This document shows, piece after piece, positions 10,446-19,957 of a stretch of 64,000 bases of DNA (position 1 is its first letter; each line of letters begins with the position of its first letter). The DNA comes from Pyropia yezoensis. Lineage: Eukaryota; Rhodophyta; Bangiophyceae; Bangiales; Bangiaceae. The stretch covers positions 39,671,030 through 39,735,029 of the forward strand of contig CM020618.1 of the NCBI GenBank assembly GCA_009829735.1, written 5' to 3'. The notes under the pieces are model-generated. The model made no database searches and was not told the origin of the DNA. It saw only the letters and a program-made list of their open reading frames with translations. The translations under genes were made by a program, and so were the position numbers.

Positions 10446-12389
10446 ATGGCGACTCCGAGAGTGGAGACGGACTCACTTGACGAGCGCATGGAGGACACCT
10501 CCTACGGTGCAGCACCCGCCGGGACTTCCGGCGGGGGCTCCGCGATCGCTCCGGGGGATGGGACTCCCGCGTCACCCGGCTTTGGGTTGACGGCGGGGTC
10601 TCCCCCGGAGGCGGGACAAGTTGTCCCGCGTGAGGCCTTGGGGCGGTGGTTTTACCCCGCTTGGCCTCTCTATGAGGAGGGGTTGACTGTTCTTCGCTGT
10701 GGCCGACTTGGCGCAGCGATGGGTCGGGTATGGGATCGCCTACGGGAGAAGTATTCCCGTAGGGTCGGGTTCCCTGCCGGCTTCAGGACGGACCAGTTTG
10801 CCTTCCTGGACGACGAGGAGGTTGAAGACGTCCAGCGTGCCAAGGCCATGGTGGACCGCGGGGGAACTATCCCGGGTCCCGGCGACTTGCCGACCTTCAC
10901 GTGGGACGCTGTGGCAACTCGCCCGCCGTACCTCCACGAGGCCGATCCGCACACTCATCACTTTGATGTGCGGATGGAGAAAGACTTCCGGCGAGGTCCC
11001 TACTTGGTGACCTCGGCTCAACTTGAGTTTCCTCAACAGTCTGCTGCCAGTAAGGAGCAGTACTATCCGAAGAAGCCCGAGTGGTGGCCTCAAGTTGAGG
11101 TCCCCTACGGGTTCCCGGCGTTGTTGCCACGGTTGCTTGACCACTTCGGCTCCGTCATGTTGACGGCTGCCCCTGATCACCTGGTGTGGGCCATGTTGGC
11201 CACCCAGTGGCTCCTCGAGGTCATGTCGACCTGGGTGTCCTGTGTTCAGCGGCGGGGGATGCTCTGGCATCTCCCCCTCCGGCTCCTCCAAGGTTTGGAA
11301 CAGCTCACCCCTCAGCTAGTTGCTGAGGGGTGCTCATCAGGACAACTCACTCTACTTGAGGAGATGCTCCGCCTCCACAAGTTTATCGAGTAGGAGAGCA
11401 TTGAGCACAAGTTGCGCCGCCCCACTCGTGGGCCCAAGGACGATGGCGCACTTCGCCAGTTCGTGTGGGTCGCTCGTGAACTTCACGACGGCCGTGTGGT
11501 CCTACGAGAGGGGTTGGGCATCGGGGACTACCCGTATGCCCTGGGGGTGGATCGCCACACTGCGCCACCCCCGGACAAGCCCATAGTTATGGCCGTGCCG
11601 TCCTATGATGACCATATGACTCAACCCACTGCGGGGGCCCCAAGTCGGGGTCGCAGTTACACCCGGGTACCGCCACCTCGGCGGGCCCCTCCGCTTCCTC
11701 CTGTTCCTTTCCAACCTCACGGGAACATCCCGATCAGCGTGGCCGTGGAGTCTTCCACCCCGGTGTCCCCCAACTTGGGGGCCACCCTCCTGACGGTATA
11801 CCCCAAGTTGGTGTTGCCGCCCACGCCTCTAACCTCAGAGATGATGATCACCACGTTGGTGCGCACCATTTCCTGGTTGGCCGCGTCGACCGCAACCCTA
11901 CAGAATTCCGAGACTCCTCAACTTGAGGAGCGCGTTCGTACTGCAGTGGCGACCGCGAGTTGCGAGTCGGTGGCGGAGTTTATGACAGCCGAGTTGGCTC
12001 GCATTGGGGCTATTATGCCCCAGCCAGCCCCACTTGGGCGTGGCAAACGTCGCGGGAGCCGGACATACTCGCCTCCTCGCCGTCGTCGCCGACACTCGCG
12101 GCGCTCTCCTTCCGTATCGGAAGACGAGTTGTCTTACTCCGTTTCGGAGTCCTCTACCCCGTCGGAGACGGAGTCTGTCCAGCGTCTGCGTCGCAAACTT
12201 GCGCGCAAGACCAGGCAGAAGAGTGGCCACGGTCGGCGCCACTTGCGCGACCGTGAGGGGCGCGACGGTTCCGACTTGGAGCCGCCGCCCCCTCCAACAA
12301 GTGGAGACCGTTATCGGCGTGGGTCTCGCCGCTCGCCTCCACGTGAGGGCGAGGGCCGTGGAGTGGGAGAGTCTAGGATGCGTGCCTAG
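10446..12389 (+). CDS. antisense ORF inside the retroelement, one internal TAG
   Basis: Lies on the strand opposite to gag-pol, between pol and the 3' LTR. The ATG at 10446 has a good context (GAGCCATGG), and the frame runs 648 codons to a TAG at 12387-12389, interrupted only by a TAG at 11391-11393; the same frame simply continues after it. The first part is globular-looking and rich in W, Y, F and H (WFYPAWPLYEEGL, YYPKKPEWWPQVEVPYGF), unlike the A/R/G/P strings that random GC-rich frames give. The last ~110 residues are Arg/Ser-rich (YSPPRRRRRHSRRSPS) and probably bind nucleic acid. A helical body with a basic tail recalls a Gag/nucleocapsid layout, but I see no zinc knuckle and recognise no family. 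A promoter in or near the 3' LTR acting in this direction would be needed. Confidence 0.6.
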
Positions 12390-12500
12390 TTGGTAGCTGC
12401 CTTTGTTGTGAGAGTGTGAGGGTTAGGGCTGTAGTTAAAAGCCACTCTGCGTACCACTTCGACTTGAAGCACTCTCTTGGCACTGTTGCTCGGCCTTCCC

Positions 12501-15500
12501 TCACGTTGAGGGAGGGCTGTTAGGGTCTATCTCATTCCGGGCACAGTACGCCCGGACCTTCTCAGCGGGAAGGTCCTCCACATACTCCCACGTATCATCC
12601 TTGGCTTTGTAGCCAAACCAAGGCACCCTCAACATGAGGCGGTCAGTGTCTTCATCCCGTCCGTGGTCGATGAACTTATCGAACACGTACTCCTGCGGGC
12701 CCTGTTTGGCCGCAGGCAGTGAGGGGAGGCGCCACGCTTCCAAAGCACGCGTCCAAGCTGGGTCGCCTGCAGGCGGTGGTGCAACTTTGACCACGTCCTG
12801 TCCGTTCACTGTGCGGACCCCATCGTCACTTTCGATGGTGAAGCGCCGCCCATCAGTACGAAGGACCTGGTACGGTCCCTTCGTCTGGAATACCAGCTTA
12901 CCCCCAGTTGGGGTGTGCGAGTGTACCAGCACCCAGTCACCCTGCTCGGGGACATGTTTAGCATTGCGCACCTTTTTGTCAAAAGTACGCTTGTAGCGCT
13001 TTTGTGCTTTGTCCATCTCAGCCCTGACTTTAGGGATGAGGTTTTCAAGCCTAGCGGCGAACTCCGCCTTACTCTCAGTAGGAGTAGGCGTACTGCCACC
13101 ATCCTCCCTAGTTGGGAGCGACCGCCGCACGGCAATAGACCGCACGCGACGGGGGGTCACAAAAGCGAGGGGTACTTCCCCTGTAGATGAGTGAACCTGC
13201 GAATTGTGGGCAGTAGTAAGGATAGAAATGTATTGGTCCCACGTCTTCACGTGCTCACTCACATAGTGGCGCAGCTGCCTAACAATAGTTTTGTTGAAGC
13301 GCTCCACCTGCCCATTAGTTTGTGGGTGGTAGGGGGTGGCATAGCTTGCCTTAACCCCCAACATATCCAGCACTCCCTGAAACAGTACAGACGCAAATTG
13401 CGGTCCATTGTCCGATAGTGTACTATCTGGGATGCCATGCGCGGCAACCCAGTGATCTAGGAAGGCTGACACGACCGACATGGCCGTGATCTCTGCCAGT
13501 GGGATCGCTCGCGTAAGTTTCGTGAAGCGGTCACAGATGACCAGGAGGTACTGGTTGCCCTCCTCGGTCACGGGCAGTGGCCCAAGGATGTCCATCGCCA
13601 ACGCGGCGAAGGGCTCCTTGGCCGGGAACAATAGCATAGCCGTAGTAGGCCGCCGTTCCATCAGACGATTCTGTGCACAACTTGTGCAGGCAGCCACCCA
13701 ACTGTAGATGTCCACCACCATGGACGGCCAGTAGTACCTGGTCCTCAGGGTCTGGTACAGTTTACTAGACCCCAGGTGTCCACCCGTGGGAGCGTTGTGC
13801 TCCCTCTCAAGGATACTGCCCTTGAGGGATGCGGGGACGACAAGTTGTTCGGTCCCCTGGAATACCCCCCTCCTCATGAGGAGGCCATCGTCTCCCAGAA
13901 AGAAACGCGTCTCTGCCACTGTATCCAGTATATCCCTCTGCGACTTGCAGAAGGGATCCTCGGCCTGGGCCTTCACCACCTCGTCCAGGGACAGGGGCAA
14001 GTACTTCTTGTTCCTTGGCGCCTCGGGGTTCAACGCCTGACCCGAGCGCGTGACTACCCCCACGATGGGGATGTCCCCATCGACTGGGTTAGTGTCCAGC
14101 CCCTCGGTAGGTACCCGAGAGAAGCCGTCGGCAAGGGCATGTTGCCTGCCAGGTCGGTATTCAATGTCAAAGTTGAAGGGTGCCAGTCGCACCCTCCACC
14201 GGTTGAGACGAGTGTTCGTACGGTCCGTCTTAAAGATGAACTGCAACGCGCGGTGGTCACAGCGGATGAGGAGCTTCTCACCCTCCAGGTAGTGACGAAG
14301 TGACGTCACCGCCCACACCACTGCGAGTCCTTCCAACTCGGTGACTCCGTAGTTCTTCTCGGCCGAGTTCAGCCCCTTACTAAAGTATCCTACCGGCAAG
14401 TACTCCTTGTTCGGCTGCTGCTGAAGCAACACACAACCAAGTTGGTCGTAGCTAGCGTCCACATCCAGGATGTAGTGGCCTCCCAACCTGGGAATAGCCA
14501 AGATGGGAGGCTTCAGCAGAAGGTCCCGAAGAGTCTCAAAGGATTTCTGCTCCACCCGACTTGGGGGAGGCAGGTTCTTCGGTAGCGTTGAGCTCACTAG
14601 CTCATTCCACGGCTTCGCCACCTTGGCGAAGCCCTTGGTGAAACGTCGGTACACGTTACACATCCCGAGGAAGCTCCTCATCTGGGTCTGGGTCCGGGGG
14701 TACTGAGCCTTACGAATGGTCCTCAAGTTCTTCTCGTTAACACTGAGACGCCCCGGATGGACAACATGTCCCAAGTACTCCACCTCTTGAGTAAAGAGGT
14801 GGCACTTACTCGCCTTCAGTGACACACCGGCGTCAGCAAGTAGCTTGAACACCTGGCCAAGATGGCCAATGTGTTCCTCCGGACTTCGGGAGAACACAAT
14901 GATATCGTCTAGGTACACAAGACAGATCTGCCACCGTACTCCGGCCAGAATCATGTCCATAGCGCGCTGGAAAGTTGCCGGCGCGTTACACAGACCAAAC
15001 GGTAGACGCTTGCACTGGTAGGTACCACAGTGACAGGTAAAGGTAGTTTTATGCCTGTCCTCCGGGGCAATGGGAATTTGCCAGTACCCCGCGTTACAGT
15101 CCAGGGTAGAGAACACGTTTGCCTCCCCCAGAGAGTCCAGACAGTCATCCATCCTAGGTAGGGGATAACTGTCCTTCACCGTGCTCTCGTTGAGCTTACG
15201 GTAGTCGATACAAAACCGGGGGGTCTCATCAACTTTGGGGACGATAACCACCGGACTCGCCCACTCGGCGTTGCTGGCCTCGATCACATCGAGGGCCTCC
15301 ATGCGAGCAACTTGCTCCTTAACGAGGGCCCTTGAACGAGGTCCTCCCCTATACGGTTGTTGGCGTATAGGGGGTGCACCGGGCTTCAACTCGATCCGGT
15401 GTTGGGTGGCTCTCATGAGTCCCAATTGACCATCCCACAACTTGTGATATTGGTCCAAGAGGCGTTCAACTTGAACCCTCAACCTGGGGGGGACACCCTC

Positions 15501-16484
15501 CATGTTCACATGGGGTCGAGGAGAGGCGGCCGACTTGGCTTGATGCTTCTCCTTTCCGGACTTCGGGTCGCTACTTGCGCCCGCGTTGAGGGTGACCGCT
15601 ACTACCGGTCCCTCGTGTTGGTCGATATAGCCGAACTTGGCTCCCGACTTGAAGTACTTAGGCGTCGGGCTCAGGTTCATCACCTGGATCCTCCACGGGA
15701 CTCCGGCTTTGGAGTCCATCGTGCCAAGGGCAACATGCACTTGGTGCTTGCGAGCAAGACGGGGGTGAGGGTGCACCAACCCGTTCCCCGTAAAATCAGT
15801 TACAACATCAACGTGCGCCACCGAGTTGGGGGGCAACGTGACTTTACGGGCAAGACGCAGGGTCGCAGTAAACCCTTCCCTCACAGAGCAAACAGGCTTC
15901 GACTGTGAGACTGTCACAGGAGCCACAGACTTTCCCTTACCAAGGATGGGGATAGTCTCCCCATTCATCAACTTGACCCAGTACTCAGGGCCACAAATCA
16001 AAGGCACTTGTGTAACAACATAAGGGGTACCCAGAAGCAGGGGTACCGATATATTCTCAACTACGCCATAGGTCACGTCGACCTCATGGGTCCCCAACCT
16101 AGTTGGTAGGGTCACGGCACCAACGATGGGAAGTACCCCACCATTGATGTCAATCATATGGTCAGCTTTGGACCTCCAGCGTTGGAGCTTCACCTCCTTT
16201 GGTAATAGCGACTTGCGTATCAAGGAGGCTCCTGACCCGGTATCAAGTACGATACGGGTACAGCATGCACGGCCGGGGGCAAGTTGCACCCGTCCAGCCA
16301 CCTGGAAGTTCTCACCCGTCAGAACCGCGATGACCCGACGTGGGTTTACGTTCTTGGGGAGTCCTACCCGAGGTGGGCGGACTCCCTTAGGTCGCCGCAG
16401 TATCCGGCACGGTTGGTTCGTCCTCCTGGCCCACTTGGCCGAGGCTGCCGTTGTGAGCTTCGGACGACCAGCCCCAACGGTCAT
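12501..16484 (-). CDS. pol: Pol polyprotein (PR-RT-RH-IN-chromodomain)
   Basis: 1,327 codons from the ATG at 16484. Order: aspartic protease with LDTGSGASLI near residue 80; reverse transcriptase with DYRKLNESTVKDSYPLPRMD, the TLDCNAGYWQI block and LVYLDDIIVFS; RNase H with ILDVDAS, TELEGLAVVW and RCDHRALQF; integrase with a zinc-binding H-H-C-C region (REHNAPTGGHLG, CTSCAQ) and catalytic D, D, E in LAMDILGPLP, LSDNGPQFAS and NGQVERFNK. The last ~45 residues (EYVFDKFIDHGRDED, then WFGYKAKDDTWEYVEDLP) match the pattern of a chromodomain, which in chromoviruses guides insertion to marked chromatin. The ATG overlaps the gag stop as ATGA, and a canonical -1 slippery heptamer lies just before it, so Pol may be made as a Gag-Pol fusion. 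Confidence 0.95.
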   Translation of the reverse strand: MTVGAGRPKLTTAASAKWARRTNQPCRILRRPKGVRPPRVGLPKNVNPRRVIAVLTGENFQVAGRVQLAPGRACCTRIVLDTGSGASLIRKSLLPKEVKLQRWRSKADHMIDINGGVLPIVGAVTLPTRLGTHEVDVTYGVVENISVPLLLGTPYVVTQVPLICGPEYWVKLMNGETIPILGKGKSVAPVTVSQSKPVCSVREGFTATLRLARKVTLPPNSVAHVDVVTDFTGNGLVHPHPRLARKHQVHVALGTMDSKAGVPWRIQVMNLSPTPKYFKSGAKFGYIDQHEGPVVAVTLNAGASSDPKSGKEKHQAKSAASPRPHVNMEGVPPRLRVQVERLLDQYHKLWDGQLGLMRATQHRIELKPGAPPIRQQPYRGGPRSRALVKEQVARMEALDVIEASNAEWASPVVIVPKVDETPRFCIDYRKLNESTVKDSYPLPRMDDCLDSLGEANVFSTLDCNAGYWQIPIAPEDRHKTTFTCHCGTYQCKRLPFGLCNAPATFQRAMDMILAGVRWQICLVYLDDIIVFSRSPEEHIGHLGQVFKLLADAGVSLKASKCHLFTQEVEYLGHVVHPGRLSVNEKNLRTIRKAQYPRTQTQMRSFLGMCNVYRRFTKGFAKVAKPWNELVSSTLPKNLPPPSRVEQKSFETLRDLLLKPPILAIPRLGGHYILDVDASYDQLGCVLLQQQPNKEYLPVGYFSKGLNSAEKNYGVTELEGLAVVWAVTSLRHYLEGEKLLIRCDHRALQFIFKTDRTNTRLNRWRVRLAPFNFDIEYRPGRQHALADGFSRVPTEGLDTNPVDGDIPIVGVVTRSGQALNPEAPRNKKYLPLSLDEVVKAQAEDPFCKSQRDILDTVAETRFFLGDDGLLMRRGVFQGTEQLVVPASLKGSILEREHNAPTGGHLGSSKLYQTLRTRYYWPSMVVDIYSWVAACTSCAQNRLMERRPTTAMLLFPAKEPFAALAMDILGPLPVTEEGNQYLLVICDRFTKLTRAIPLAEITAMSVVSAFLDHWVAAHGIPDSTLSDNGPQFASVLFQGVLDMLGVKASYATPYHPQTNGQVERFNKTIVRQLRHYVSEHVKTWDQYISILTTAHNSQVHSSTGEVPLAFVTPRRVRSIAVRRSLPTREDGGSTPTPTESKAEFAARLENLIPKVRAEMDKAQKRYKRTFDKKVRNAKHVPEQGDWVLVHSHTPTGGKLVFQTKGPYQVLRTDGRRFTIESDDGVRTVNGQDVVKVAPPPAGDPAWTRALEAWRLPSLPAAKQGPQEYVFDKFIDHGRDEDTDRLMLRVPWFGYKAKDDTWEYVEDLPAEKVRAYCARNEIDPNSPPST

Positions 16485-18427
16485 TCGTTTCCCGCCGACT
16501 TGGCGTCCGAATCTGAGGGCGGGGAGGAAGACGACGAGTCCGAGGACGACGTGTCCGCCTCCTCCGCTGAGGGTGTGGCGACCGCAACGACCGGTCGAGA
16601 CCCACCCTCGCGGCGTGAACGTACTTCGTTCGTAGCCGACTTTTTACTCGCATTCCTAACAAGTTGTTGGATGCGTCTACTCAACTTGGGGCAATCATAT
16701 GCCCAGTGACCATCGGAGTTGCAGTTCCAACACCGATGGTCCGTTCCGGGAGGGGTCTTCCCAACTGGGGAAGACGAAGGGATACCCTGGGAAGTTCCCA
16801 CGGCAGCTACCACCCTCTCCTTGCGGATTCGGCGTGCCTCTCTCAACTCTCTGGCCTGGCGCGCCTCCTCCCGTTCCTTGGCCAACTCGGCCTGACGCTC
16901 CTGGCGTTGTTCCTCCCGCAACTTGTGGTAGGCCTCGCCTCTGCGATAGGCGAACCTGGCGAACTCGGCCAGGGTCGCCCGGGCAGTGTTATGCTCCCGG
17001 GTCTCCATCCGGACTGACCAATGGAGTCCCTCCACAAACCGACTCTTCACCACAGCTTGTGGATGAAGAAACCCACAAAGATTGTTGAGCTTACGGACTC
17101 GCTCCGCAAAGGACAACTCGTCCTCCGCCTCTTCCTGATGGGCTTGCGTAAACTCCTCGTCTTGAGAAGCCAACGCTGCCTCATCAACCATGGCTCTCAA
17201 CAACCAGTTGACGAGCTCCAAATAGGACGTCACCTCCCCAGCGCCTCCACTTGAGGAGCTGGGCATGACGGACATAAGTTCTGTCCGTAGGTCGCCCTTC
17301 GTAAACTCCTGTAGCATGTAAAAAGCCATGCCTTCACTTATGGCATTGTTGTCACAGGCTTTTGTGAAACGACGTAGGAACTCAAAGACACGGAGGGGGG
17401 GAGTTCCGTCCCACTCCGCTTTGTGCCCAAAAGAATGAAGTGCATTCTTCTTGGCACGGCCCATGGCTCGGGCCTGGTCAGGACCATACGCCACCGACTT
17501 GTTGCGGAGGGCGTAGGTCTCACAGTCAAAGATCCTCTGGTAGACCGGGTTGGCTACCTGGATCTTGGGCGGCACCTCACGTTGAGGGAACAGCCGTTGT
17601 GGCACTGGGGTAAGTTCACCCTCAGTGCCTGTAGTCCGGCGCGGCGCGCTTGGTGTAGCCGCCGGCGTTTCCGGGGGGAACTCCCCCGTGAAGGGCGTAC
17701 GCCCCACCGAGTATGGTGTGGCTCCCTCGTTGGGAGTCACAGGTGTCGCCCTCAGTTCGGGGCAACCAGAGATAGGCGTAAGGGGAGATTCCCCCTGTGC
17801 CTGCGGGCTCGAAAGCCCCAATCCGGTTTGGACATTGAGGCCATCTGGCAAACTCGCCACAATCTGATTCAGAATAGTATTCGTCATCGTGACCACCAGG
17901 TCCGGCAAAGTCTGCCGCAACACATTGGTCGCCTCCCGACGGACAGTTTCCGCGAGGAGGGGATTGACGACTCCAGTTGAGTCTCGGTCCGCCTCCGGGA
18001 GTCCACCTGAGGGGTAACCACGTTCCTCAGGGGTCTCAACCGGGGGCATGGGCGCGAGCCCATCGCCGACCAACGGAGGTCCACCGTCCTCCGAAAGCCT
18101 AGTTGGCGACGACTCCAAGCCAAAGTTGGCTCCAACCCGAGTGGAACCCGCGGGGACAGTCCTCACCCCTTGGGACGTTCCCGTTGAGTATACCACACGG
18201 TGGCCAGACTTCGGCCCACCCACATCAGAAGTGTCACCCGAGTGAACTCCCGACTGAGTCGGGGTGGCCTGTTGCCCGCCCGTACTTCCAGTCCTGCTGG
18301 CTTGAGGGACCTCTAGTCCCTCTGCGACCCCAGGTAAACCCACCTGTGTCTCACCAGTATTCAAAGGCACTGAAGTACGTGCGTCACCCGTGTACTCCCC
18401 GGACGACGGGGGGTCCGAGCTAGCCAT
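16481..18427 (-). CDS. gag: Gag polyprotein
   Basis: 648 residues from the ATG at 18427; the frame is open 8 codons further up but only from a GTG. The N-terminal ~280 residues are Gly/Pro/Thr-rich and probably disordered. Residues ~290-530 form the capsid-like helical region (EFLRRFTKACDNNAISEGMA, SYLELVNWLLRAMVDEAAL, SFAERVRKLNNLCGFLHPQA). A charged coiled segment (REEQRQERQAELAKEREEAR) leads to one CCHC zinc knuckle, CWNCNSDGHWAYDC, and an acidic Ser-rich tail. The frame ends at TGA 16481-16483, six bases after GGGAAAC. Confidence 0.92.
   Translation of the reverse strand: MASSDPPSSGEYTGDARTSVPLNTGETQVGLPGVAEGLEVPQASRTGSTGGQQATPTQSGVHSGDTSDVGGPKSGHRVVYSTGTSQGVRTVPAGSTRVGANFGLESSPTRLSEDGGPPLVGDGLAPMPPVETPEERGYPSGGLPEADRDSTGVVNPLLAETVRREATNVLRQTLPDLVVTMTNTILNQIVASLPDGLNVQTGLGLSSPQAQGESPLTPISGCPELRATPVTPNEGATPYSVGRTPFTGEFPPETPAATPSAPRRTTGTEGELTPVPQRLFPQREVPPKIQVANPVYQRIFDCETYALRNKSVAYGPDQARAMGRAKKNALHSFGHKAEWDGTPPLRVFEFLRRFTKACDNNAISEGMAFYMLQEFTKGDLRTELMSVMPSSSSGGAGEVTSYLELVNWLLRAMVDEAALASQDEEFTQAHQEEAEDELSFAERVRKLNNLCGFLHPQAVVKSRFVEGLHWSVRMETREHNTARATLAEFARFAYRRGEAYHKLREEQRQERQAELAKEREEARQARELREARRIRKERVVAAVGTSQGIPSSSPVGKTPPGTDHRCWNCNSDGHWAYDCPKLSRRIQQLVRNASKKSATNEVRSRREGGSRPVVAVATPSAEEADTSSSDSSSSSPPSDSDAKSAGNE
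16487..16493 (-). promoter_or_regulatory. -1 ribosomal frameshift heptamer GGGAAAC
   Basis: In the gag frame the end reads GCG GGA AAC GAA TGA, so the heptamer G GGA AAC has exactly the X XXY YYZ phase of known -1 frameshift sites. Slipping by -1 enters GGG AAA CGA ATG, which is the pol frame. Downstream, GGTCGTCC and GGACGAACC could pair as a stem. Alternatively the ATGA overlap could allow reinitiation. Confidence 0.6.
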
Positions 18428-18529
18428 GTTGGCTGACGATCCGTATGACACGGTCCCAGACCACCGTTACTCTGAGCCAGAGGGCCCCCTACACCCGGGT
18501 GCACCCGGAGGTAAAGTTTACCTCTGTCC

Positions 18530-18546
18530 CCTGCTGCTCCACCAAA
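18530..18546 (-). other. primer-binding region
   Basis: Immediately inside the 5' LTR the minus strand reads TTTGGTGGAGCAGCAGG. Starting at TGG it could pair with a tRNA ending in CTGCTCCACCA. I could not name the tRNA. Confidence 0.45.
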
Positions 18547-19014
18547 TGTGGCAAAAACCACTAGCACACACGCACCCAAGTTGGGGCGGTGTGCTAGGGC
18601 TGCCTCCCGTGTCGGGGGAACCGGAAGAAGTGCAAGTCGCACACACTCTGTCCCTGTTGTGGGGCAAACCCCCCACGGACGAACAAGAGGATGGTGTGTG
18701 GTCCAACAGTTTCTTGGTCGGGACGGGGACGCAGGGCCAAGCCCCGCTGTCCCTCCCCTTATCCCCCCAGGGCCCACTCAGAATCTCGCCACTCAGAATC
18801 TCCCACCCCAGCACCTGCCCACCGGGCCACACGAAAATTCAAGACGATAAATGCAGAAAACCCTGAAATCCAAGTTGGATTTACTACTAAGCTAACTATC
18901 CCAAACTTAGGGAACATGGACCCAAATGAAGGGGGAGGAACGGATCAGGCTAGTGGCCTGCCGCCCCTTGCATGGCACGTGTTGCCCCCCTACCTGGGGG
19001 TCAATACTGCCACA
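18547..19014 (-). repeat. 5' LTR of full-length element
   Basis: 468 bp from TGTGGCA (18547) to TGCCACA (19014) on the plus strand; in element orientation it begins TGTGGCAGTATTGACC. No TATA box stands out. Confidence 0.92.
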
Positions 19015-19482
19015 GCGCCCGCACTCACGCATTATTTACCCCCGGAGGAGCACCCAGGGTGGCCCAAAGCATGCGATTGCCCGTGCCGCCGGGGGCGCGG
19101 CACCAATAGGCTCAAAACAAAGCATAGGCTCTTAGAACAAGTCAAGGTTGGCGTGCGTGCCCCAAGGCGCCTCACCAGACAGCCCCGAGCGGGAGGGGGG
19201 CGGTGTGCGGTGCTCGTAGCGCCGCGTGGCTGGCCTCACACGCCGGTCGGCCGGCAAGGCGACAAAGGCGTGTAAGCCAGACGCCAGTCTTCGGGTCGAG
19301 AATCTCCCGAGGGTCAGCAAACCTTGCCGCTCCAATTGGCTCGGGGGGAGATTGGTCCGGCTGGCCGATGAGTCAGAGAAGTGGCTCGTCCTGTTCTCCG
19401 TTTGTCCTCTGATCCGCGGAGAGAAAATATCCGTCCGGGGATAAGTCAGGGTACTAACTGGTAGCCGATCCGCGGCTCTCGT
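19015..19482. other. segment between two LTRs, unassigned
   Basis: Continues the sequence interrupted by the full-length element (joined to 9399-9639 through GCGCC). No protein or RNA gene recognised; it may be the interior of an older element. Confidence 0.3.
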
Positions 19483-19957
19483 TGTGGCAAAAACCCACTC
19501 GCACACGCGGCACCCAAGTTGGGGCGGTGCGCAAGGGCTGCCTCCCGTGTCGGGGGAACCGGAATAAGTGCAAGTCGCACACACGCTGTCCCTGTTGTGG
19601 GGCAATCCCCCCACTAACAAACAAGAAGATCGTGTGTGGGCCAACAGTTTCTTGGTCGGGACGGGGAAGCGAGGCCAAGCCCCGCTGTCCCTCCCCTTAT
19701 CCCCCCAGGGTCCCCTCAGAATCTCGCCACTCGAAATCTCCCACCCCAGCACCTGCCCACCGGGCCACACGAAAAATCAAGACGATAGATAAAATGCAGA
19801 AAACCCTCAAATCCACGTTGGATTTACTACTAAGCTAACTATCCCTAACTGAGGGAATGGGGACCCAAATGCCTGGGGAGGAACGGGTCAGGCTAGTGGC
19901 CTGCCGCCCCTTGCATGGCACGTGTTGCCCCCCTACCTGGGGTTCAATACTGCCACA
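19483..19957 (-). repeat. solo LTR, same family
   Basis: 475 bp between TGTGGCA and TGCCACA, clearly related to the other three LTRs but with many substitutions and small indels (for example GATAGATAAAATGCAG against GATAAATGCAG). The flanking 5-mers (CTCGT, GTACC) do not match and no PBS or gag lies next to it, so it looks like an older solo LTR or a broken copy. Confidence 0.8.

Larger units (their letters stand above)
9640..19014 (-). mobile_element. full-length Ty3/gypsy (chromovirus-like) LTR retrotransposon
   Basis: A 9,375-bp element on the minus strand. It is bounded by two 468-bp LTRs (18547-19014 is the 5' LTR, 9640-10107 the 3' LTR), which differ at only two positions that I could find. 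It is flanked by a perfect 5-bp target duplication, GCGCC at 9635-9639 and 19015-19019. In element order it carries a primer-binding region just inside the 5' LTR, gag, pol (protease, RT, RNase H, integrase, chromodomain-like end), a long opposite-strand ORF, and a polypurine tract. The near-identical LTRs and open gag and pol suggest a recent insertion that may still be competent. Confidence 0.92.
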
